From an uncultured Mailhella sp. (GTDB lineage Bacteria; Desulfobacterota; Desulfovibrionia; Desulfovibrionales; Desulfovibrionaceae): a stretch of DNA of 8,573 nucleotides. Of this stretch, positions 1 to 5,200 are shown piece after piece. Both the position numbers and the translations under genes were made by a program. Numbering within the stretch: the first letter of the stretch is position 1; every line of letters starts with the position of its first letter. Where the stretch lies: positions 1 to 8,573 of the forward strand of contig NZ_CAJJIC010000102.1 in NCBI RefSeq assembly GCF_905187505.1. Reading direction: 5' to 3'. The notes under the pieces were generated by a model. It did no database searches, had not been told where the DNA came from, and saw only the letters and a program-made list of their open reading frames with translations.

Positions 1-242
1 GTCATGGACGGGAAACCTCAATATGAATGTTTCCGTGTATCATGCGCAGGCAAGCCCTGCAAGAAGGGGAAGTCCGACGGGTGAAAAGAGCGCCGTACCG
101 GTTTTGAACGTCTTTCGGGCAAAGAACTCGGTCTTCAAGGTGCGTCTGTCCGCGGTCTTGATCCGGAGTGCCCGCAGAGGAGAATGTGTACGAAGAGCCC
201 TTTTGGGATTTCTGCGCGTTTGTATGTTCGGGACATTTTTTC

Positions 243-271
243 TTGCCAGCAGAAAGACCGGGGGATATATC
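243..271 (+). promoter_or_regulatory. Candidate sigma70 promoter for the selenium operon
   Basis: A -35 box TTGCCA (243-248, five of six consensus bases) and a -10 box TATATC (266-271, four of six) are separated by exactly 17 nt. Transcription would begin near 278 and give a leader of about 275 nt before the yedE-like start codon, containing all the hairpins described below. The match is by eye only, and other promoters further upstream are possible. Confidence 0.4.
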
Positions 272-319
272 TCAGAAAAATCATGTCAGGGGATGCCATG
301 TTCGCAACCAGGTACGTCG

Positions 320-333
320 GACCGGCAACGGTC
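320..333 (+). other. Short GCAA-tetraloop hairpin followed by T5
   Basis: GACCG (320-324) and CGGTC (329-333) form a 5-bp stem capped by a GCAA loop (GNRA type), followed by GC and five T residues (336-340). The stem is short for an intrinsic terminator, so this may be only a structural element of the leader RNA or an early pause site. Confidence 0.35.
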
Positions 334-340
334 GCTTTTT

Positions 341-420
341 CCGTGGAACGTCAGTTCCTCGGCGGTACCTGACGTCCGAGGTCAGCGGAACTGGAAGTTC
401 CCCTGATTGTCTTCGGACGT
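341..420 (+). promoter_or_regulatory. Attenuator-like leader with mutually exclusive hairpins
   Basis: Four complementary segments are visible: GGAAC (345-349), GTTCC (354-358), GGAACTG (387-393) and AGTTCC (396-401). Segments 1 and 2 pair as a hairpin extended by CCG/CGG (341-343 with 360-362). Segments 3 and 4 pair at the tip of a long hairpin whose base is ACGTCCGAGG (372-381) with the complementary stretch 411-420. Alternatively segment 2 (352-358, CAGTTCC) pairs seven bases with segment 3. This 1:2 plus 3:4 versus 2:3 logic resembles transcription attenuators. A T5 run (429-433) follows the long hairpin, but eight bases separate it from the stem, so termination is not certain. It lies about 130 nt ahead of a selenium operon, which suggests control of that operon. 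No function has been shown. Confidence 0.4.
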
Positions 421-553
421 GCGACGGCTTTTTCTGTCTGAAATCCGGGCTCTTCCTTCCGCCTGACCCCGTGCAGGGTACACGGTCTTCGCTGCCGTTC
501 CGTTTTCCGGACTGCGGCATGGTCATGGTGACACATTCACAGGAGGAGTCTTT

Positions 554-1642
554 ATGAAAGGCAAGAATCCCTTTGCCAGCACGGCCGGCATCATTTTTGT
601 CGGCGCAGTCATCGGCGTTGCAGCCATTCTGCTGCAGAAATTCGGCAATCCTGCCAACATGGGCATTTGCGTGGCCTGCTTCGAGCGCGACATCGCAGGC
701 GGTCTCGGTCTGCATCGCGCCGCCATCGTGCAGTACATCCGTCCCGAAATCATCGGCTTTGTGCTCGGTTCCATGGCCATGGCGCTCATGGCCGGAGAGT
801 TCCGTCCGCGCGGCGGGTCTGCGCCCATCGTGCGTTTCATACTCGGCATGGTCGCGGCCGTGGGAGCGCTGGTCTTTCTCGGCTGTCCCTGGCGCACCAT
901 TCTTCGCCTTGCCGGCGGCGACGGCAACGCACTGTTCGGCATTGCCGGACTCATCTGCGGCATCGCCGGAGGCACGCTGTTCTTCAAAAGAGGCTATTCT
1001 CTCGGCAGCAGCGTCAAGCAGAATGCCGCCGCAGGGTGGTTCTTCCCTCTGCTCATGGCAGGCCTTCTGTGCCTTTACCTTGCCTTCCCGCAGGTGCCCG
1101 GTCAGGCGCAGAGCGGCCCCATCTTCTATTCCGTGAGCGGGCCCGGCGCTTCCCATGCTCCCTTCCTGTTGTCCTTCGGCGTGGCGCTCGTCATCGGAGC
1201 CCTGGCTCAGCGCAGCCGTTTCTGCACCATGGGTGCGTTCCGTGACCTCATTCTTTTCCGCTACGGCCATCTTTTCTTCGGTGTTCTGGCCATGTTTGTT
1301 GCCGCACTTGTGGCCAATCTGCTTACCGGTGGCTTCCATGCCGGTTTTGCCAATCAGCCCGTGGCCCATACCGACGGCCTGTGGAACTTCCTCGGCATGG
1401 TGACGGCCGGTCTGGCGTTTGCGCTTGCCGGCGGCTGCCCCGGCAGACAGCTTTTCATGGCCGGTGAGGGCGACAGCGATGCGGCCATCTTTGCGCTCGG
1501 CATGCTGGCGGGCGCGGCCATGGCCCATAACCTCGGCACGGCAAGTTCCGCGTCCGGCATCGGAGCATACGGCGTTCAGGGAACGCTCATCGGACTTGTC
1601 GTCTGTCTCGTCATCGGTTTTGCCTTTTCCAGAAAAGCCTGA
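554..1642 (+). CDS. yedE: YedE-type selenium-linked membrane transporter
   Basis: This is a 362-residue polytopic inner-membrane protein of the YeeE/YedE (sulphur transport) family, of the subgroup that travels with selD and is proposed to bring a selenium species into the cell. It is hydrophobic almost throughout, with about nine to ten likely membrane segments. Conserved small-residue/Cys motifs occur in two repeat-like halves: MGICVACFERD (Cys39, Cys42), GCPWR (110-114), RSRFCTMGA (220-228) and GCPGR (294-298). YeeE relatives pass thiosulfate along conserved cysteines, so a cysteine relay for selenium is plausible here. The start is supported by AGGAGGAG at 541-548, five bases before the ATG. 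It is the first gene of the operon and is followed after 19 nt by its likely TusA-type partner, as in yeeE-yeeD and yedE-yedF pairs. The substrate is inferred from context. Confidence 0.85.
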   Translation: MKGKNPFASTAGIIFVGAVIGVAAILLQKFGNPANMGICVACFERDIAGGLGLHRAAIVQYIRPEIIGFVLGSMAMALMAGEFRPRGGSAPIVRFILGMVAAVGALVFLGCPWRTILRLAGGDGNALFGIAGLICGIAGGTLFFKRGYSLGSSVKQNAAAGWFFPLLMAGLLCLYLAFPQVPGQAQSGPIFYSVSGPGASHAPFLLSFGVALVIGALAQRSRFCTMGAFRDLILFRYGHLFFGVLAMFVAALVANLLTGGFHAGFANQPVAHTDGLWNFLGMVTAGLAFALAGGCPGRQLFMAGEGDSDAAIFALGMLAGAAMAHNLGTASSASGIGAYGVQGTLIGLVVCLVIGFAFSRKA

Positions 1643-1661
1643 GTCTGTAAGGAGTATGACT

Positions 1662-1865
1662 ATGCTTATCGATACGCGCGGACTTTCCTGTCCTCAGCCT
1701 GTGCTTATGGTATATCCCCATCTTTCCGGCAATGATCCTGTCGACGTGCTCGTGGACAACACGACAAGTCAGGAAAATGTGAGTCGTGCCGCGGCTCGCA
1801 ACGGCTGGAGCATCGAAGTCAGAGAAGAGGGCAACGGCGTCGTTCGTCTGGAGCTGCGCAAGTAA
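1662..1865 (+). CDS. yedF: TusA/YedF-type sulphur/selenium carrier
   Basis: This 67-residue cytoplasmic protein is a complete single TusA/SirA-like domain. The family hallmark is near the N terminus: DTRGLSCPQPV, with the CPxP cysteine at residue 10, which in relatives carries sulphur (or selenium) as a persulfide or perselenide. The end, EVREEGNGVVRLELRK, is the usual last strand. AAGGAG (1649-1654) sits seven bases before the ATG at 1662; another ATG at 1656 is too close to that site. Many YedF proteins are about 200 residues with a second DsrE-like domain, which is absent here. Its position right after the transporter and directly before the Se/S-carrier-like gene suggests it hands imported selenium on toward SelD. 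The symbol reflects context; sequence alone cannot separate yedF from yeeD or tusA. Confidence 0.8.
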   Translation: MLIDTRGLSCPQPVLMVYPHLSGNDPVDVLVDNTTSQENVSRAAARNGWSIEVREEGNGVVRLELRK

Positions 1866-2437
1866 TGCTTGGGAAACTGACCGGCTGGCTGAAGCGGCGT
1901 AACGGCAGAGAAGCGGAAGACTCTTCTGCCGTGGAGAAGGGCTTTCTGGTCTTTCAGCATACCGGCGAGGTCATACGAGCGGAACGTTGCCTTCAGGCAG
2001 CCGGATTTTCGGTGGAGGTCAAGGGGCCGCCGCCGGAACTTCGGTCCGGCTGCGACATGGTGGTGACGTTTCCGCTCATCATGGAATCCGCCGTACGCCG
2101 AGTTCTGGAAAAGGAGCGTCTCTCTCCGTTGAACGTGGTGCCGGTGAGCGGACCTCTGCTGGAACCGGTATCGCTGTATCGGACAAAGGATTACGGCAAC
2201 TGGTTCATGGTGCAGGCCGCCAACGTGAAGATCACCGTGGAGCGCGCATCCGGACGCATCGTCAACGTGTCCGGCGGCGGATGCCCGGATGTTCCCTATC
2301 TGGCGTCCATTCTGGTGGGAGAATCCATAGCGGGTGCGCAGGAACCCAGAGTTCAGGGGCATACGCTGTGCTCATACGCGCTTCAGAAGGCGTTTCTTGA
2401 AGCCCGTCGTTTGTGGCGGGAGGGAGGAGAGTCATGA
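1865..2437 (+). CDS. DUF3343 (putative Se/S carrier-like) protein with extra C-terminal half
   Basis: The protein has 190 residues. Residues about 25-95 resemble the DUF3343 family, now described as putative Se/S carrier-like: a short beta-alpha-beta fold with FLVFQHTGEVIRAERCL, then AAGFSVEVKGPPPEL, then RSGCDMVVTFP holding the conserved cysteine (Cys63). The family domain is about 70-90 residues, so residues about 100-190 are an additional region I do not recognise. It carries SGGGCPDVPYL (Cys140) and a further cysteine in HTLCSYAL (Cys169). The start ATG overlaps the stop of the preceding carrier gene by one base (TAATG), so translation is probably coupled. The end overlaps the next gene by four bases. 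No signal peptide is seen, so it is likely cytoplasmic. A role in selenium handling is inferred from family association and neighbours; the biochemistry is unknown. Confidence 0.75.
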   Translation: MLGKLTGWLKRRNGREAEDSSAVEKGFLVFQHTGEVIRAERCLQAAGFSVEVKGPPPELRSGCDMVVTFPLIMESAVRRVLEKERLSPLNVVPVSGPLLEPVSLYRTKDYGNWFMVQAANVKITVERASGRIVNVSGGGCPDVPYLASILVGESIAGAQEPRVQGHTLCSYALQKAFLEARRLWREGGES

Positions 2438-3339
2438 GCTGGCTTGTCTGCGGCACTGTGCCGGATGATGACTTCCCGCTCTGCATGGGCACATGGCGCG
2501 TGGAGGGCGAAACGCTTGTTCCCTGCTCAGTTTTCATGTGCTCTGGAAAAGGCACGGTGCCTGCCGTTCCCGTGCAGCGGGGCACGCCCGCGCTTGCGGC
2601 AGCCGCCGTTCTGGCGCTGGAAAAGCTCGGAGGTCAGCCTCCTATGGTGCTGCTGGCCGGAGACTGCGGCTCGTCAAAAGGCAGTGCGGCGCTGTACGAA
2701 TTCCTTTCTTCCTGGCTGAGCACGCCGGAGTCGGGGGATGTGGCCGGACTGACCTTTCATTATCTTTTCCCCAGCGTGGACGGGCACAACCGGATTCTCA
2801 TGGCTCTGGAATCGCGGCCGTTTCCCATGCCTGCGCTCGTTGCCGACGCGGGGTTCATGTATGCCGCCAAAATGAGTGGTTATGCCGCGAAATATGACGT
2901 GTTCACGCCGGATGCCGGGGAGCTTGCCTTCCTGGCGGATGAAAAGGCTCCGCATCCGTTCTATACCCGCGGATTCCTTCTGTCGGAGGACAACAGGGCG
3001 GATGAACTGGCCGCACGGGCGTGGGAACACGGCGACAGTGCAAGAATTCTGCTTGTCAAAGGTTCCGCCGACATTATCATGGAAGAAGGACGGGAGACTG
3101 GACGGGTGACCGAGCCCTGCATTCCCTTCATGGAACCCGTAGGAGGGACGGGCGATCTTGTCACCGGACTTCTTACGGCCTTTGCCGCCTCGGGCAGACC
3201 TGTCGGGGAGTCCTGTCTTCTGGCCGCGCAGAGTGCCAGGCTGATCGGTCGGCTTGCCTGTCCGAATCCTGCTTCATCCATTGCTTCCTTCATGCCCTTC
3301 GTGGCTGACGGCGTGGCCGAAGCCCTGAAACGAGATTGA
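2434..3339 (+). CDS. Ribokinase-fold, NAD(P)HX-dehydratase-like protein, role unknown
   Basis: The protein has 301 residues. The C-terminal two thirds look like the ribokinase-like superfamily, closest by eye to the ADP/ATP-dependent NAD(P)H-hydrate dehydratase (YjeF C-terminal/NnrD) branch. Visible parts are an early LLAGDCGSSKGS (73-84), FTPDAGELAFLAD (157-169, like the LTPHPGE motif), ILLVKGSADIIM (205-216) and the nucleotide/catalytic loop GGTGDLVTGLL (237-247), with Asp241 in the catalytic-base position. The YjeF N-terminal epimerase domain is absent, and the first 50 residues are unusual. The ATG at 2434 overlaps the preceding stop as ATGA and is preceded by GGGAGGAG, so it is preferred over an in-frame GTG at 2413. 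It lies inside a selenium operon just ahead of selD, so a job in selenium metabolism is possible. Substrate and reaction cannot be read from the sequence, and it may be a repurposed kinase fold. Confidence 0.7.
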   Translation: MSWLVCGTVPDDDFPLCMGTWRVEGETLVPCSVFMCSGKGTVPAVPVQRGTPALAAAAVLALEKLGGQPPMVLLAGDCGSSKGSAALYEFLSSWLSTPESGDVAGLTFHYLFPSVDGHNRILMALESRPFPMPALVADAGFMYAAKMSGYAAKYDVFTPDAGELAFLADEKAPHPFYTRGFLLSEDNRADELAARAWEHGDSARILLVKGSADIIMEEGRETGRVTEPCIPFMEPVGGTGDLVTGLLTAFAASGRPVGESCLLAAQSARLIGRLACPNPASSIASFMPFVADGVAEALKRD

Positions 3340-3366
3340 AACCTGTGCCCCTTGCACGGAGATTGT

Positions 3367-4434
3367 ATGGCGACATTCTGCCTGATGGACAAGACCAGAG
3401 GTGCCGGCTGAGCGGCGAAGACGGCTCCCGAGTTGCTGGAGCAGATTCTTTCCGACATTACGCCTCCTCCCGACCGGGAAGGGCGCATTCTGCACGGCTT
3501 TTCCAACAACGAGGATGCCGTGCTGGTAAAAGCGCCGCCGGCAGGACTTGCGCTGGTGCAGACCGTGGACATCCTCGGCCCGCTGGGCAACGACGCGAGA
3601 CTGTTCGGTCAGACGGCGGCGGCCAACGCGCTGTCCGACGTGTACGCCATGGGCGGCTGGCCGTGGTCGGTCATGAACATTGCGGCTTTTCCTTCCCCTT
3701 CGTCCGAGTCGGACACGCCGCTTTCCGTGCTGGCCGACATTTTGTCGGGAGCCATGGAAAAGGTGGCCGAGGCCGGTGCCGTGCTGGCCGGAGGGCACAC
3801 GCTTGACGACGAATGGATTAAGTTCGGGCTGTCCGTCACGGGAGTGATTGATCCCGAGCGGGCGGCGCGCAACGACGGACTTCAGATCGGCGACGTGCTC
3901 ATTCTCACCAAGCCGCTCGGCACGGGGGTGCTTGCCACGGCCGTCAAGGCCAAATGGCCGGGAAGTGATGAGGCGGAGAGGGAAATGTACCGCTGGACGA
4001 CGAGACTGAACGCCCACGCATCCATTGTCCTGCGGGACATGGGACTCAAGGCCGCCACGGACATTACCGGATTCGGCATAGGCGGGCACGCGCTGGAAAT
4101 GGCGGGAGGTTCCCATGTATGCGTGGAACTGGACACGTCGGCGCTTCCTTTCATGGAGCAGGTGGAGGAGTTCGCTTCCTGCGGACTTATCCCCGCGGGG
4201 ACGTACCGCAACAGAGACTACTGCGCCTGCCGTACGCTGGTGTCGGACGACGCGGACGAGCTTCGCGCTACGCTGGCCTTCGACGCACAGACCTCGGGCG
4301 GGCTTCTGCTGGCCGTTCCGGCCGCGCGCAGTCAGGAAGCCTGCGAGAGACTGAAGGCTCTCGGAGAGCCGGCGTTTTGCGTGGGACGGGTGACGTCCGA
4401 GCGGGAGGACGGAAAGCGGCTTATTTTGGCCTGA
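3367..4434 (+). CDS. selD: Selenide, water dikinase (SelD), selenocysteine-containing
   Basis: SelD makes selenophosphate from selenide and ATP, the selenium donor for Sec-tRNA. Read with the in-frame TGA at 3409-3411 as selenocysteine (U), the product is 355 residues, the normal family size. The N terminus reads TRGAGUAAKTAPE: Sec15 and Lys18 are spaced as the catalytic Cys17 and Lys20 of the E. coli enzyme. Further family motifs are NNEDAV (47-52), LVQTVDILGPLGND (63-76), AAANALSDVYAMGG (84-97), AGGHT (141-145), TDITGFGIGGHALEMA (231-246) and FDAQTSGGLL (305-314). GGAG (3358-3361) lies five bases before the ATG at 3367. A conventional gene caller would begin at TTG 3433 and lose the active site. 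A SECIS-like hairpin follows the UGA. It is the last gene of the operon, 27 nt after its neighbour, and is followed by a terminator. Confidence 0.95.
3413..3454 (+). promoter_or_regulatory. Candidate bacterial SECIS element in selD
   Basis: Beginning two bases after the UGA (3409-3411), a stem can form from CGG (3413-3415) with CCG (3452-3454) and from GAAGA (3417-3421) with the T-rich stretch TCTTT (3447-3451), with one bulged base (3416). After a small internal loop, GCTCC (3424-3428) pairs with GGAGC (3438-3442). The 9-nt apical loop contains GU. Distance from UGA and overall shape fit bacterial SECIS hairpins, which bind SelB and lie inside the coding sequence. The fold is drawn by hand. 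Confidence 0.6.
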
Positions 4435-4453
4435 CACGAGGTCGCATATCATG

Positions 4454-4489
4454 AAAGCCCCGGGAAGCAACGACCTCCTGGGGCTTTTT
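4454..4489 (+). terminator. Intrinsic terminator after selD
   Basis: AAAGCCCC (4454-4461) pairs perfectly with GGGGCTTT (4480-4487). The stem continues inward with GGGA (4462-4465) and TCCT (4476-4479), leaving a 10-nt loop (4466-4475), and ends in a run of five T (4485-4489). It lies 20 nt after the selD stop and between convergent genes. On the - strand only three T follow the stem, so it may terminate mobA transcripts less efficiently. Confidence 0.85.
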
Positions 4490-4566
4490 CATGGAAATCA
4501 CTGCGACGAGCAGCGGATCAAGGGAATTGACCGGCACACGGCACTGTTCTGAAGCGGAATTTTTTG

Positions 4567-5199
4567 TCAGAGTGCGAGTTCTTCGGTGGAACGCTTCAAC
4601 AGGTGGACGGCTCGGGCAAACTCTTCCGGGGTGTTCATGTTGAGAAAGGCCGGGGAATCGGGATGAGGAACAAGACAATTTCCCTCGGCGGGAACGGCGG
4701 ACCATATGCCCCAGCGTTTCTGAGCAAGAGCGTCTTCCAGAAAAGGAAGGCTCTCAAGTTCATAAATGCCGATGAGCGATTCGATGAAGCCGTCCTGATC
4801 GATGAACGTCGTACGAAGCAGGGATTTTTGGGGAAGCCCGGTCTCCATGCGGTTCGCTCTGGCCCGAACCAGGAGGTTGAGAATGTCAGGCGTCATGAGA
4901 GGAAGGTCGCAGGGAACGGCCAGCAGGGAGGTCTTCAAGCGGCGCAGCGCGGCAACCAGTCCACGCAGAGGCGTGGGGCGGCCGATATCCTCATCGGGAA
5001 TGAGCGTGACGCCTTTTTTTTTCATGCGCTCTGTCTGATCGGGACGGCAGGAGATCGCAAGGCCCTGTACGTCATCCACCCTGCCGAGCAGTCCGAGGCT
5101 GAAGTCCACCATGTCGCCCGCGCCGTCATGAACGACGACGCGGGACTTGTCGTTTCCGAAACGAGAGGACAGGCCTCCGGCCAGAACGAGACCGATCAT
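4567..5199 (-). CDS. mobA: Molybdenum cofactor guanylyltransferase (MobA)
   Basis: This cytoplasmic enzyme of 210 residues attaches GMP from GTP to Mo- or W-pterin cofactor to give the guanine dinucleotide form used by DMSO-reductase-family enzymes such as formate dehydrogenase. The nucleotidyltransferase signature LAGGLSSRFGNDK spans residues 6-18, including the catalytic-loop lysine. PCDLPLMTP (96-104) is the metal-binding CDxP segment, and FLNMNTPEE (185-193) is the usual C-terminal motif. The family GPLxG segment reads TPLRG (76-80), a mild deviation. Length is normal. The ATG lies one base after the stop of the upstream FmdE/MoeA-type gene (TAG-C-ATG), so the two are surely co-transcribed and probably coupled. 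A run of nine A encodes Lys60-62 and is a possible slippage site. Confidence 0.9.
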   Translation of the reverse strand: MIGLVLAGGLSSRFGNDKSRVVVHDGAGDMVDFSLGLLGRVDDVQGLAISCRPDQTERMKKKGVTLIPDEDIGRPTPLRGLVAALRRLKTSLLAVPCDLPLMTPDILNLLVRARANRMETGLPQKSLLRTTFIDQDGFIESLIGIYELESLPFLEDALAQKRWGIWSAVPAEGNCLVPHPDSPAFLNMNTPEEFARAVHLLKRSTEELAL

Positions 5200-5200
5200 G

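Larger units (their letters stand above)
1..553. other. Intergenic/leader region without a convincing gene
   Basis: No reading frame here looks like a real protein. The open + frames (for example 23-406 and 168-557) have low-complexity, Arg/Ser-rich translations, no recognisable domain, and codon use unlike the GC-ending codons of the genes downstream. The last 13 bases contain the ribosome-binding site of the yedE-like gene. The region holds a promoter candidate (243-271), several hairpins (320-333, 341-362, 372-420, 469-485) and a short inverted repeat near the left edge (GGAAAC 11-16 with GTTTCC 29-34). A divergent gene could start at the extreme left edge (CAT at 3-5 on the + strand, with a GAGG about 10 nt upstream on the - strand), but only five bases of it would be visible. 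Confidence 0.6.

Noticed and set aside
1..120. Known riboswitch (cobalamin, Moco or similar) at the left edge
   Set aside because: GC-rich patches look suggestive, but no conserved core such as a B12 box could be identified.
100..180. tRNA-Sec (selC) near the TCTTCAAGG stretch
   Set aside because: No acceptor-stem pairing, no GTTCGA-type T loop and no long variable arm could be found on either strand.
184..441. Small selenoprotein reading through TGA 370-372
   Set aside because: The frame gives a non-conserved-looking peptide with poor codon use; the purine-rich stretch before ATG 184 is too close to act as a ribosome-binding site. Kept only as a regulatory-element idea.
23..557. Overlapping + strand open frames upstream of the yedE-like gene (23-406, 168-557, 184-372)
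   Set aside because: Low-complexity translations, no domain, atypical codon use, no good ribosome-binding site, and the region is dominated by RNA-like inverted repeats.
281..1528. Long antisense frame opposite the yedE-like gene
   Set aside because: It is the mirror of a clear membrane-protein gene in GC-rich DNA and its translation is His/Gly/Ala/Glu-rich low complexity.
3367..3432. selD as a pseudogene, or as a shorter gene starting at TTG 3433
   Set aside because: The only interruption is one TGA at the known Cys/Sec site, the flanking sequence matches SelD, a ribosome-binding site precedes ATG 3367 and a SECIS-like hairpin follows.
3274..4470. Long antisense frame over selD
   Set aside because: Shadow of selD; Arg/His/Gly-rich with no domain.
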